64,000 nt of DNA from JANQOH01 sp965201115 (GCA_965201115.1 OZ241745.1:558001-622000); one strand, 5' to 3'; numbered from the stretch's first letter, positions 47,814 to 56,931 are shown. Notes: generated from the letters alone by a model not told the origin. A program made the numbers and translations.

Positions 47814-50198
47814 CTACCCGAACTCCAGCGCGCCCGCGCCGCCGAGCGCGGCGATGAAAGCGTCGACATCGTCGAACTCGCCGCTGTCGCTGTCGAAGAG
47901 CGCCGACGGGATCGGCGCCGCCGGGTACACATGCAGCTTGTGCTGGCCCGATGCGCCGCCCTCGCCCCGGTCCGGCCGGCTCGGCGCGCCGAAGCGGATA
48001 TCGATATATTCGGCATCGTCCCGGTCCCGGTCCAGCGCCGTCCTGGCGAGCGCCGGATACCGCTCGAGATCGAAAGCCGCCTTGAATTCGGCCAGCGTAT
48101 CGATGCGGTTCGCGCCCGTATTCGCGTCGATGAAGCGCAGCTTGTCGCCTTGCGCGCGGTTGAAGTCCAAAACCAGGTCCCAGCCGCCCGCGCCGGTCCA
48201 GCCGTCCGACGGACCGCCGTTCGCACTGTCGAAGCGGTACACGAAGACGTCCGCGCCGGGGCCGCCGGTCAACTCGTCGTCGCCGGCGCCGCCGTCGAGC
48301 GCGTCGTCCCCGCCCATGCCGCGCAGCTCGTCGTTGCCGCCCGCGCCGAACAACAGGTCGATCCCGGCCTTCCCGTCGAGCCGGTTGTTTTCGTCGTTTC
48401 CGAGAACCGGGTTGACCGGGGAGATGGCGATGCGCAGCGCCGCCGCGGCCTCGGGGTTCGCCGCCGCGCGCACGGTTACGTCGAGCGCCGGGTTGGCGTC
48501 GAAATCCAGTTCGGCGCCGGCTTTCAGGCGCAGCTCGGCCCCGTCGCCGCTCAGTTCGAACAGCGCCGCGTCGGCGCCCGCGAGTTCGAGATCGCGCGGG
48601 CCGCCGTCGACGTCGGTCACGGCGACGGCGGCGACCTTGAGCGCCGCCGAGGTGTCGGCGTTCTCGGCCAGCGCGGGCGTCGTTTCGGACAGCGTTACCG
48701 CGCTCGGCGCGTCGTCCACCGCCGCGACCGCCACGGTTACCGTCGCGGCGGCGGCCATGAGCGGCGGTTCGCCGTCGTCTTCCACGCGCAGTTCGAAACG
48801 GTCGGAAGGCTCTTCGCCGCCGCCGTGGACATAGGCGATTTCGCCGGCGGCAAGCTGCGCCTGCGTGAAGATCGCTATCGCCGCGCCCGGCGCCGCGGCC
48901 AGCGCTATGCGCCCGTGCTCCGGCGCCGCCGTCACCCGCCACGTCAATTGCGCCGGGCCGTCGTCCGCGTCCGGGTCCACGGCCGCGACATCCGCTGCGG
49001 CGAGTATCCGGGACGCGCCTTCGTCCACGGCGATCGCGCCATCGCCCATCGCCACGGGCGCGTCGTTGCCCGCGGCGTCGGCCACGCCGCCGAAATCGAC
49101 CGAGCCGCGGCTCACCGTCCGTTCCCGCACGTTGTCCGGGTCGCCGACGCCGATGGCGACGCGCAGCCCCTCGGCGAGGACGATGCCGGCGAAAGCGTTA
49201 TCGTCGTCGGCGGCCACCGCCACCCGCCCGGCGCCGGAGAGGAGCCGGATGCCCGCGAGCGCCGCCGCATCGGGCGCCAGCAGCGTGACCTCGGCCCCGA
49301 CCTCGATATGGGGCGGGACGCCCTCCGCGCCGGCGTCCGCGCCGAGACGGAGCCGCGACAAATCGACCGCGCCGCTGCCCGCAAGGCGCAGGACCGCGCC
49401 CTCGCCGGCGCGTATCGATTCGACATTCGCGAGCTGGGCCGCGCCGAAAGTTGCGTCCGACGCGATAACGATACGCTCGATGTTCGCCAGTTCGGCCCCG
49501 GAGAGATCGGCGGTTCCGAACACGACCAGCGTATCGGCCCCGGCGCCGCCGTCGAACCGATCCGCCGCGCCGTCGTTTCCGGCGCGGTCGCGCAGCGCCT
49601 CGAGGCTCACGGCGCCGCTCAGGTCGATGCCGCTCCCGCGTACATTCGCGAGATCGGATTCCGCATACGCCCGGTACGCCGCCGCGCCCCGCGCGTTGCT
49701 GCCCACATAGACAACGACGTCGTCGCCGGCGCCCGCGGCGACCGTGTCGTTGCCGGGGCCCGCGTTCACGATGTCGGAGCCGGCCCCCGCATCCACCTCG
49801 TCGTCGCCCGCGCCCGAGAGAATGACGTCGTTTCCGCCCTGCGTCCGCACGTTGTCGGCGCCCGCGCCGGTCCTGACCGTGTTGGGCTCGCCCCCGCCCA
49901 CGACCGCGAGCGGCTCCGATGCGCCGGCGTTGTCGAGGTCGGGGCGGTCCAGCCCGAGCCGGATCGTCGGGTCCGGCGGCGGAGGAGGAGGCGGGGGCGG
50001 CGGCGGGGCGGGGGGCGCGTCGTCCCCTCCGCCCCCGCCGCACGCGGCAAGAAGCGGCGCCAGCGCGAATACGGGCGCGACCGCAAGGCCGCGCCCCTGG
50101 GCGGCGCGTTCGGCCGCCCGGGCCAGCCGCCGCAACCGCGCCGCCAACGCCTCAAGCGGCTCCGCGGCGCGCGAAGCGCCGTATCGTGCTGCGGCCAC
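47814..50198 (-). CDS. Large cadherin-like RTX protein with internal lipobox-like segment
   Basis: 794 residues from GTG 50198 (GGAG 8 nt upstream; a TTG at 50246 is in frame). The N-terminus has an amphipathic LEALAARLRRLARAAERAA helix, then APVFALAPLLAACGGGGG and a proline-rich linker. Follow-on parts are RTX repeats (GAGADNVRTQGGNDVILSGAG, ~100-165), a beta-helix-like region with SGAELANIERIV, cadherin/VCBS-like domains (~385-590), a second RTX block (~605-650) and the export module ending ALEFG. No catalytic motif is seen. It is a probable secreted, calcium-binding adhesin-like protein and a longer relative of the gene at 40380. It is the most upstream of the five secreted-protein genes in transcription order. 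Confidence 0.82.
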   Translation of the reverse strand: MAAARYGASRAAEPLEALAARLRRLARAAERAAQGRGLAVAPVFALAPLLAACGGGGGDDAPPAPPPPPPPPPPPDPTIRLGLDRPDLDNAGASEPLAVVGGGEPNTVRTGAGADNVRTQGGNDVILSGAGDDEVDAGAGSDIVNAGPGNDTVAAGAGDDVVVYVGSNARGAAAYRAYAESDLANVRGSGIDLSGAVSLEALRDRAGNDGAADRFDGGAGADTLVVFGTADLSGAELANIERIVIASDATFGAAQLANVESIRAGEGAVLRLAGSGAVDLSRLRLGADAGAEGVPPHIEVGAEVTLLAPDAAALAGIRLLSGAGRVAVAADDDNAFAGIVLAEGLRVAIGVGDPDNVRERTVSRGSVDFGGVADAAGNDAPVAMGDGAIAVDEGASRILAAADVAAVDPDADDGPAQLTWRVTAAPEHGRIALAAAPGAAIAIFTQAQLAAGEIAYVHGGGEEPSDRFELRVEDDGEPPLMAAAATVTVAVAAVDDAPSAVTLSETTPALAENADTSAALKVAAVAVTDVDGGPRDLELAGADAALFELSGDGAELRLKAGAELDFDANPALDVTVRAAANPEAAAALRIAISPVNPVLGNDENNRLDGKAGIDLLFGAGGNDELRGMGGDDALDGGAGDDELTGGPGADVFVYRFDSANGGPSDGWTGAGGWDLVLDFNRAQGDKLRFIDANTGANRIDTLAEFKAAFDLERYPALARTALDRDRDDAEYIDIRFGAPSRPDRGEGGASGQHKLHVYPAAPIPSALFDSDSGEFDDVDAFIAALGGAGALEFG

Positions 50199-50345
50199 GG
50201 CCGAGGCTCCGTAAACCGGTGACAAGCGCGCCCGCGCCCGCGGCAACCGGCGGCCGCGGGCGAAAACGCGGGGCAGGCGCCACGATACCCGCCGCGCCGC
50301 CGCGCCGCAAGACGCCGCGGCGCGCCCCTGTCCGGGCGGCGGGGG

Positions 50346-51083
50346 TCAGGCGGGGGCCACGGCCAGCACATGCGCGCCGACGCTCAGGCCCATGACGGCG
50401 GCCGCGTCGGCCCTGTTCATCGCCACTTCCACCAGGCCGCACGAATTTTCGTACCAAATCGCCTCGCCGGCGGCGACGTCGGCGAAAATGCGCGCGCGGC
50501 GGACGCTGGCGTCGGCCACCTTCAGCACCGCGCCCGGCGGCAGCGTCGCCGCGCGGATGCCCGTCATCGCGTTGCCGTAACGGTCGAGATAGACGATCTC
50601 GCCGAGATCGGGGAGCCAGTCCATGCCCTGCGCCCCGGCGGGGTCGATGGGCCGCCCCGGCGGCTCCTCGCCCAGCGCCAGCCGCGCGGCGACCGGCGCG
50701 AACAGGTCGCGCCCGTGGAACGTGTTGGAGAGGCGTTCCGGGCGCCAGTCGATCTCCCACCATTCGCCGCCGCCGGCGTGTTGCGCGGCGATGGCGAACA
50801 GGCCGTTGTCGGGGCCGACGAACCAGCGCCCGCCGGCCCGCGCCGCCACCGGACGGCGGCCGGGGCTCCCCACGCCCGGGTCGACCACCCCCAGCACCAC
50901 CGTTCCCGCCGGCAGGGGCCGGACCAGCGCCGCCAGCAGATAGGCCGAAGCCTTGGGCCGGAACACCGGCGCGTCGTGCATCAGGTCGATTGCCGATACG
51001 GCCGGCGCGGCGGCCGCCAGCGCCGCCTTCATCTGCCCCGCATACGGCCCGGCAACGCCGAAATCGGTGAACATGACGATCAT
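50346..51083 (-). CDS. SAM hydroxide adenosyltransferase (DUF62 family)
   Basis: A 245-residue enzyme that splits S-adenosylmethionine with water into adenosine and methionine. Family features are MFTDFGVAGPYAGQMK with the conserved Asp, LVVDPGVG-type GVVDPGVGSPGRRP, FVGPDNGLF, NTFHGRDLFAPVAA, and YLDRYGNAMTGI near the C-terminal domain. Related fluorinases have extra loops that are absent here. GGGAGG precedes ATG 51083. Role in vivo is unclear. Confidence 0.9.
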   Translation of the reverse strand: MIVMFTDFGVAGPYAGQMKAALAAAAPAVSAIDLMHDAPVFRPKASAYLLAALVRPLPAGTVVLGVVDPGVGSPGRRPVAARAGGRWFVGPDNGLFAIAAQHAGGGEWWEIDWRPERLSNTFHGRDLFAPVAARLALGEEPPGRPIDPAGAQGMDWLPDLGEIVYLDRYGNAMTGIRAATLPPGAVLKVADASVRRARIFADVAAGEAIWYENSCGLVEVAMNRADAAAVMGLSVGAHVLAVAPA

Positions 51084-51134
51084 GGGCGCGCCTCCCCCCG
51101 CCGCCGTTGTGGCGCAAACCGGGCGCTTCCTCAA

Positions 51135-51300
51135 CCCCGCCGAAGGCGGGGCCCGGGACCGCGGGCATCCTGCCCGCACGTCTCAAGCAACACGGGCGCC
51201 GGGGAGCAGGGGCGGCGGCCGCGCCTCCCCGCCGACATCGCGCCCCGCGGAAACGTGCGGGCGGGGACGCCCGCGGTCCCGGGCCCCGCCTTCGGCGGGG
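51135..51300. repeat. Dispersed palindromic element
   Basis: Outer hairpins CCCCGCCGAAGGCGGGG and CCCCGCCTTCGGCGGGG; inner hairpins GCGGGCATCCTGCCCGC and GCGGGCGGGGACGCCCGC. Lies between rpoH and the adenosyltransferase gene. Confidence 0.85.
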
Positions 51301-51309
51301 TTGGGCCGC

Positions 51310-52224
51310 TTACGCGGCGGCGGCGCGGGCCGCGCGGGCGGCGCGCATGCCCTCGGCCTCGCGGGCCAGCATCTCGCGCACCGCCTTCTGCACCTTCTCG
51401 AACGCCCGAACCTCGATCTGCCGCACGCGCTCGCGGCTGACGCCGTGGCGGCGGCTGAGCTCGTCCAGCGTCAGCGGATCCTCGCGCACGCGCCGGTCGG
51501 AGAATATCCGGCGCTCGCGCTCGTTCAGGCGCTCCATCGCCGTCTCAAGCATCGCGCGGCGGCGCGCCAGGTCTTCCGCCTCGGCGACGATGTTCTCCTG
51601 GTCGTCCTCGCCGGAGGCGATCCAGTCGATCCATTCGCCGTCGCCATCGGCGCGCAAGGGGGCGTTGAGCGAGCGGTCGCCGCCGCTCATGCGGCGGTTC
51701 ATGGCGACCACGTCGCCGGCCGCGACGTCGAGGCGGCGGGCGATCTCGCTCACCGTTTCGTCGGGGAGGTCGCCGTCGTCCATCGCCTGCAACTGGCCCT
51801 TGAGCTTGCGCAGGTTGAAGAAGAGCTTCTTCTGCGCCGCCGTCGTCCCCATCTTCACCAGCGACCACGAATGCAGGATGTATTCCTGCATGGCGGCGCG
51901 TATCCACCACATGGCGTAGGTGGCGAGGCGAAAGCCGCGGTCGGGGTCGAAGCGCTTGACCGCCTGCATCATGCCGACATTGCCTTCCGATATCAGGTCG
52001 CCGACGGGCAGGCCGTAGCCGCGGTAGCCCATCGCGATCCTGGCGACCAGGCGCAGATGGCTCGTGACCAGCTTGTGCGCGGCCTCGGCGTCGCCGTGCT
52101 CGCGCCAGCTGCGCGCCAGCACATATTCCTCGTCGTGCGACAGCATGGGAAAGCGGCGGATCTCCTCGAGATACCGCGCCAGGCCGCCCTCGGCGGAAAC
52201 GGTGGGAAGAGCGTTCGACGTCAT
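51310..52224 (-). CDS. rpoH: RNA polymerase heat-shock sigma factor
   Basis: A 304-residue sigma-32. Region 2 has DLISEGNVGMMQAVKRFDPDRGFRLATYAMWWIRAAMQEYIL, the RpoH box is QKKLFFNLRKLKGQLQ (about 130-145), and region 4 has LDELSRRHGVSRERVRQIEVRAFEKVQ. It directs transcription of chaperone and protease genes after heat shock. Length and motifs are fully normal. It lies 87 bp downstream of rluD in the same direction, an arrangement common in Alphaproteobacteria. Confidence 0.95.
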   Translation of the reverse strand: MTSNALPTVSAEGGLARYLEEIRRFPMLSHDEEYVLARSWREHGDAEAAHKLVTSHLRLVARIAMGYRGYGLPVGDLISEGNVGMMQAVKRFDPDRGFRLATYAMWWIRAAMQEYILHSWSLVKMGTTAAQKKLFFNLRKLKGQLQAMDDGDLPDETVSEIARRLDVAAGDVVAMNRRMSGGDRSLNAPLRADGDGEWIDWIASGEDDQENIVAEAEDLARRRAMLETAMERLNERERRIFSDRRVREDPLTLDELSRRHGVSRERVRQIEVRAFEKVQKAVREMLAREAEGMRAARAARAAAA

Positions 52225-52311
52225 GGCAACAGGCCTCCGGCCCGGGATTGGGCGAACGCGGCGCGCCCGCGCGCCGGCGCCGATATTACGCCAACGGCGA
52301 AATGGCGAAAA

Positions 52312-53286
52312 TCAGGACGAACCTTGACCGAATCCGGGCAATTCGCGCGCATTTTCGAGAATTCCGATCAACCCCGCGATATCGCCGGGCAACGCGCTCT
52401 CGAAAACGAGACGCGCGCCCGATACCGGGTGCGTAAAACCCAGCCGGCAGGCATGCAGCGCCTGCCGCGGCAGCGCCCTGGCCAGCGCCCCGCGGCCGCC
52501 GTATAACGGATCCCCCAGCGCGGGCCAGCCGCGATGCGCAAGATGGACGCGAATCTGATGGGTTCTCCCGGTCTCCAGCACGCAGCGGACCAGCGCCGCG
52601 CGCGCGCCGTACGCGGTTTCCACCGCATAGCGCGTTCGCGCCGGCCGGCCGCGCGCCGTCGCCGCCATCCGCTTGCGGTTGCGCGGGTCGCGGCCGATCG
52701 GCGCGTCGATAACCCCGGACGCGGGCGCGGGGACGCCGGCCACCGCGGCGAGATAGGCGCGGTCGATCTCCCGCCGCGCGAACTGCGCCGCCAGCGCGCG
52801 GTGCGCCGCATCGGTCTTGGCCGCGACCATCAGGCCGCTCGTGTCCTTGTCGAGGCGATGAACGATGCCGGGGCGCAACGCGCCGCCGACCGCCGACAGC
52901 GCCCCGCCGCAATGGGCGAGCAGCGCGTTGACGAGCGTGCCGTCCGGGCTGCCCGGCGCCGGATGGACGGTCATCCCGGCGGGCTTGTCGATCGCGATCA
53001 GCGCCTCGTCCTCGAACGCGACGCGGAGCGCGATGGGCTGCGCGCGCGGCGCCGCGTCCGGGTCCGGCGGCGGCGGTACGCACAGCCGCACCTCGGCGCC
53101 GGGCGCAAGGCGGCGCGCCGGGCGCAAGGCCGTCCGCGCCGCGACCGTGGCCGCCCCGCCGCGAATCAGCGCGCCGATGCGCGCCCGCGACAGGCCGGGA
53201 AGCCGCGCCGCCAAAAAACGGTCGAGGCGTTCGCGCGCCGCCCCGGCGGGCACGACGAAACTGCGCTCGTCCACCGCCGCCGCCAT
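52312..53286 (-). CDS. rluD: 23S rRNA pseudouridine synthase D
   Basis: A 324-residue enzyme: an N-terminal S4 RNA-binding domain (about 15-70) and the RluA-family catalytic domain with HRLDKDTSG (143-150; catalytic Asp146). The final part has THQIRVHLAH-type residues (TGRTHQIRVHLAHRG) and HACRLGFTHP. It makes pseudouridines in helix 69 of 23S rRNA. ATG 53286 is only 23 nt from the divergent DUF6476 gene. Confidence 0.93.
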   Translation of the reverse strand: MAAAVDERSFVVPAGAARERLDRFLAARLPGLSRARIGALIRGGAATVAARTALRPARRLAPGAEVRLCVPPPPDPDAAPRAQPIALRVAFEDEALIAIDKPAGMTVHPAPGSPDGTLVNALLAHCGGALSAVGGALRPGIVHRLDKDTSGLMVAAKTDAAHRALAAQFARREIDRAYLAAVAGVPAPASGVIDAPIGRDPRNRKRMAATARGRPARTRYAVETAYGARAALVRCVLETGRTHQIRVHLAHRGWPALGDPLYGGRGALARALPRQALHACRLGFTHPVSGARLVFESALPGDIAGLIGILENARELPGFGQGSS

Positions 53287-53309
53287 CGTCTTCGCTTCCG
53301 TCCGCAGGC

Positions 53310-53603
53310 ATGGGCGTGAATATAGAGCTTCTCAAGGCGCTCGCGATCGGGATGGGCGTGCTTATCGTCGCCGGCCTTGCGGTCATCGTCGTTACCGTCG
53401 TCAACCGCCTCGGCGCGCCCGGCGCGGCGCCGGAAACGGTTGCGGTGCGGCTTCCCGAAGGCGCGGAGATCGTCGAAACCGCGCTCGACGGCCCGCGCCT
53501 CGCGTTGCGGCTGCAAACGCCCGACGGCCCGCGCGTCGCGATCTTCGATCTCGCAACCGGAGCGCTGCTGCAAACGGTGGAGATCGTGGAGATCGCGCGG
53601 TGA
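53310..53603 (+). CDS. DUF6476-like small membrane protein
   Basis: A 97-residue protein with one N-terminal transmembrane helix (about residues 8-31) and a periplasmic beta-rich domain (VRLPEGAEIVETALDGPRLALRLQTPDGPRVAIFDLATG). Such proteins are found beside rluD in Alphaproteobacteria. The function is unknown. Its stop overlaps the JAMM peptidase start by 4 nt (GTGA). Confidence 0.75.
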   Translation: MGVNIELLKALAIGMGVLIVAGLAVIVVTVVNRLGAPGAAPETVAVRLPEGAEIVETALDGPRLALRLQTPDGPRVAIFDLATGALLQTVEIVEIAR

Positions 53604-54058
53604 TCCGCATCGCGCCGGCGGCGCTGCGCGCCGCGGTCGCGGCCTGCGAAGCCGCCTACCCGGAAGAAGCCTGCGGCCTGCTGTCGGGGCGCGCGGATGG
53701 CGGCGGCTGGCGCATTCGCGCCGCGCACCCCAGCGCCAACCTGGCCGCGCGCCCCCGCACGGAGTTCGAGGTCGACCCCGCGCTGCGGCTGAAACTGCAC
53801 AAGGCGTTGCGCGGCGGCGCGGATGCGGTTATCGGGGTCTATCATTCCCATCCCGATTCGCCGGCCCGGCCCTCGGCGCGCGATCTCGAGCGCGCATGGG
53901 AGCCCGATCTGCTGTGGCTTATCGTTTCGGTGCGCGGCGGCCGGGCGGCGCCCGCCGCCGCCTGGCGGCTGGCGGAGGATGGCCGGCGCTTCGCGCGGCT
54001 GCCGCTGCTCGCCGATGACGGGCGCCCCCGCACGGCGCGAGAACCCAACCCGCCATGA
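53600..54058 (+). CDS. JAMM/MPN-domain metallopeptidase (M67)
   Basis: A 152-residue JAB domain with an intact zinc site: Glu23 (PEEACGLLSG), then H82-S-H84-P-x9-D95 (YHSHPDSPARPSARD). Bacterial stand-alone members process ubiquitin-like or sulfur-carrier proteins (e.g. removing C-terminal residues), or release cysteine; the substrate is not evident. The GTG start overlaps DUF6476 and its stop overlaps the aldolase gene (ATGA). Confidence 0.88.
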   Translation: MIRIAPAALRAAVAACEAAYPEEACGLLSGRADGGGWRIRAAHPSANLAARPRTEFEVDPALRLKLHKALRGGADAVIGVYHSHPDSPARPSARDLERAWEPDLLWLIVSVRGGRAAPAAAWRLAEDGRRFARLPLLADDGRPRTAREPNPP

Positions 54059-55098
54059 CGAATTTCCGCAGCGACAACGAATCCCCGGCGGCGCCGGAGA
54101 TCATGGCGGCGGTGGCCGCGGCGAACGAAGGCCCCGCGCGCGCCTATGGCGACGACGCGCCGAGCCGCCGCCTCGACGCGCTGTTCGGCGCGCTGTTCGA
54201 AACCCCCGTCGCGGTCTGGCCGGTGGCCACCGGCACGGCGGCGAACGCGCTGTCCATCGCCGCGCTCGCGCCGCCCTGGGGCGCGGTCTATTGCCATCCG
54301 CAAGCGCACCTGAACGTCGATGAGTGCGGCGCGCCCGAGTTCTACGCCGGCGGCGCCAAACTCATCCCCGCGCCCGGCGCGCACGGCAAGATCGACCCGC
54401 GCGGCCTCGCCGAAATGCTGGCCGCAACGGGCGCGCACGGCGAGCACGAGACGCCGCCCTCGGTGCTGTCTCTGACCCAGGCGACGGAAGCGGGCACGGT
54501 CTATGCGCAAGGCGAGATCGCGGCGCTGACCGAAATCGCCCGCGCGCACGGCCTGCGCGTTCACATGGACGGCGCGCGCCTCGGCAACGCGGCGGCGCGC
54601 CTGGGCTGCGCCCCGGCAGACATTACGTGGCGCGCCGGCGTCGACGTTCTGTCGTTCGGCGCGACGAAAAACGGCGCGCTGGCGGCCGAGGCGATCGTCG
54701 ATTTCCGCCCCGGCGCCGGCGAGGACATACGCCGCCGGCGCAAGCGCGGCGGCCACTTGTGGAGCAAGATGCGGTTCCTGTCGGCGCAGCTCGCCGCCTG
54801 TGCGGAGGATGGCCTGTGGCTGCGGCTGGCGGCGCGGGCGAACGCCGGCGCGGCGCGGCTGGCGGCCGGGCTCGCCGCCCTGCCCGGCGCCGAACTGCTG
54901 CACCCGGTCGAGGCCAACGAGGTTTTCGCGCGCCTCGCGCCCGCGGCGCTCGCCGCGCTGGAAGCCGGGGGATTCGAGTTCCACCGCTGGCCCGCCGGCG
55001 GCGAGGGCGCGATCCGCCTCGTCGCCTCGTGGTGCGTGGAGGACGCCGATATCGACCGCTTCCTCGCCTGCGCCGCGTCCTCCGCGCCGGACCGATGA
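54055..55098 (+). CDS. Low-specificity L-threonine aldolase-like PLP enzyme
   Basis: A 347-residue fold-type I PLP enzyme that splits threonine or related beta-hydroxy amino acids into glycine and an aldehyde. RSDNESP at the N-terminus, TGTAANALSI for phosphate binding, HMDGARLGNAA (Asp172) and the PLP lysine in SFGATKNGA (Lys205) are all as expected. Length is typical. Coupled to the JAMM and rhomboid genes through ATGA overlaps. Confidence 0.9.
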   Translation: MTNFRSDNESPAAPEIMAAVAAANEGPARAYGDDAPSRRLDALFGALFETPVAVWPVATGTAANALSIAALAPPWGAVYCHPQAHLNVDECGAPEFYAGGAKLIPAPGAHGKIDPRGLAEMLAATGAHGEHETPPSVLSLTQATEAGTVYAQGEIAALTEIARAHGLRVHMDGARLGNAAARLGCAPADITWRAGVDVLSFGATKNGALAAEAIVDFRPGAGEDIRRRRKRGGHLWSKMRFLSAQLAACAEDGLWLRLAARANAGAARLAAGLAALPGAELLHPVEANEVFARLAPAALAALEAGGFEFHRWPAGGEGAIRLVASWCVEDADIDRFLACAASSAPDR

Positions 55099-55745
55099 CC
55101 GCCCATCCCGAGCCGGGTTTCCGCGAACGGGCGCGCCGCGAGCCGATCTTCAACGCGCCGCCGGCCACACTGGCCCTGTGCGGCGTGCTGTGCATCGCGC
55201 ATGTCGTCGTCCACATTTTCGGCGGCGGCGTGGCGGATTACGCATGGGCGATTCTCTACGGCGCCCATCCGTGGACGCCGGCGCTGGCGGGCCACGGCTT
55301 CGTCCACGCGGGGTTCGGGCATTTGCTGGCCAATGTCGGCATGTTGCTGGCGTTCGGAACGCCGGTGGAGCGGCGTTACGGCGGCCCCGCCCTGCTGTTC
55401 CTGTTCGTCGCGTCGTTGATCGGCGGCGGGTTGGCGTTCGCGCTGGCGACCGCCCTGCTCGGCGGCGGCGCGGGGCTCATCGGCGCGTCGGGCGCGGTGC
55501 TCGGCGTCACCGGCGCGGCGGCGATCGTAATGCTGCGATGGGGGAACCGCCGCGTCGGCGCCGCGATTCTCGCCTTTGCGATAATAGTCAACGCCGCGCT
55601 CGCCCTGCTCGGCGACGCGGTCGCGCTGTTCGGCGTGCGCATCGGCTGGCAGGCCCATCTCGGCGGCCTCGCGGCGGGCGCGCTCATCGCCGCGCTGCTC
55701 CCGCCGCGCCCCGGAGGCGCCCTTGCCAAGGGGCGCCGATACTGA
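55095..55745 (+). CDS. Rhomboid-family intramembrane serine protease
   Basis: A 216-residue polytopic membrane protein with six hydrophobic segments. The catalytic Ser132 is in GASGAVLG, the His is His188 in WQAHLGG, and the HAGFGHLLANVGML segment (His71/His76, Asn80) is the rhomboid signature. Expected to cut substrates inside the inner membrane. ATG 55095 overlaps the aldolase stop. It ends the DUF6476-JAMM-aldolase-rhomboid operon. Confidence 0.9.
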   Translation: MTAHPEPGFRERARREPIFNAPPATLALCGVLCIAHVVVHIFGGGVADYAWAILYGAHPWTPALAGHGFVHAGFGHLLANVGMLLAFGTPVERRYGGPALLFLFVASLIGGGLAFALATALLGGGAGLIGASGAVLGVTGAAAIVMLRWGNRRVGAAILAFAIIVNAALALLGDAVALFGVRIGWQAHLGGLAAGALIAALLPPRPGGALAKGRRY

Positions 55746-55836
55746 CCCGTTCCGCGACCGCCCCGTCCGGGCGCGCCGGCCTCCGGGCCGGCTTTCGTTT
55801 CCCCGGCGCGCGGCGCCGTGTGCTATGGTGACCGCC

Positions 55837-56931
55837 ATGCGCGAAATACACGACGCCACTTTCAAGCGCCTGTTCGACCACGGGCGGGCGGTCGTGGACC
55901 TGCTCACGGGGTTCGTGCGGCTGGCGCTGGGGCCGGCGTTCGATGTCTCCCGCCTCGACTTCGCCAGCCTCGAACCGGCGCCGGCGGAGTACGTGGACGA
56001 GGATCTGCGGCAGACCCGGGGCGACCGCGTGTGGCGCCTGCGCTACCGCGCCGCCGACGGCACGACCGGCTGGGTGTATCTGCTGGTCATGCTGGAGTTT
56101 CAGTCGTCGGTCGATACCGACATGGCGTTGCGGGTGCATGGCTACACGGGCCAGTTGTATGCGCGGCTTCGGCGGGAGGACCGCAAGGGGCCGTTTCCGC
56201 CGGTTCTGCCGATTGTCATATACAACGGTCGTGCGCATTGGTCTGCGGCGCAGAACATTCGCGATGCGATAGCGCCCGCGGGGGCCGCGCTGGAGCGTTT
56301 CCAGCCCCGGCAGGACTATTTGCTGCTTGACGTTCATCGTCTGCAACCGGCAGATTTGCCCGAGGACAACGTTGTGTCGGCGCGCGTCGCGCTCGAGCAC
56401 GGCGATCCTGAGGCTGTGTTGGGCGTTGTCGAGGCGTTGCGGCGCGCGCTTGCGGGTCCCGAGCATGCGGAGTTGCGGCGCGCGTTCGGGGCGACGCTCC
56501 GGCACATGCTCGAGGCGAACCGCTTCGGGGCTTCGGACGGCGCGCTGGCCGAGCGTTTGAGGCAGGTCGGGGATTTGGAGGATTTGGGCGCGATGGAATC
56601 GTTGTTTGCGGAACGGCTCGACGAGTGGATGGCCGAACGCGAGGCGCGCAGCGAGGCGCGCGGCGTAGCTCTTGGCGAGGCGCGCGGTCTCGAGCGCGGT
56701 CTCGAGCGCGGCGCATCGCGCGAGCGGACGCTCGGCCTCGAGCGCGAGCGTGCGCTTCTGGCACGGCTTGCGGACCGCAAGTTCGGGGCGGACGCGGCTT
56801 CGCGCCTGTCGGCCGCGGTGGCGGGCGTGGAGGATCCGGACCGGCTTGAGGAGGTCGGCGACGCGGTGATCGTATGCGCGAGCGGCGACGCGCTGCTGGC
56901 GCGCGCGGAGGAGATCGCCCGGCGCCGCTGA
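55837..56931 (+). CDS. Rpn-family (YhgA-like, transposase_31) PD-(D/E)XK nuclease
   Basis: A 364-residue protein. The N-terminus MREIHDATFKRLF and the VYLLVMLEFQSSVDTDMALRVHGY block with the catalytic E-x-Q (Glu in LEFQS) identify the Rpn/YhgA family of recombination-promoting nucleases. LPIVIYNG is another family mark. The C-terminal third is a highly charged helical region with repeated ARGLERGLERG-type motifs. ATG 55837 is preferred; ATG 55825 is in frame. Stands alone after the rhomboid operon. Confidence 0.85.
   Translation: MREIHDATFKRLFDHGRAVVDLLTGFVRLALGPAFDVSRLDFASLEPAPAEYVDEDLRQTRGDRVWRLRYRAADGTTGWVYLLVMLEFQSSVDTDMALRVHGYTGQLYARLRREDRKGPFPPVLPIVIYNGRAHWSAAQNIRDAIAPAGAALERFQPRQDYLLLDVHRLQPADLPEDNVVSARVALEHGDPEAVLGVVEALRRALAGPEHAELRRAFGATLRHMLEANRFGASDGALAERLRQVGDLEDLGAMESLFAERLDEWMAEREARSEARGVALGEARGLERGLERGASRERTLGLERERALLARLADRKFGADAASRLSAAVAGVEDPDRLEEVGDAVIVCASGDALLARAEEIARRR

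Noticed and set aside
44388..50222. Open frame of 1944 residues on the plus strand
   Set aside because: Antisense to the serralysin and RTX genes, whose minus-strand frames have motifs, start signals and family similarity. The open frame arises from GC-rich codon bias.
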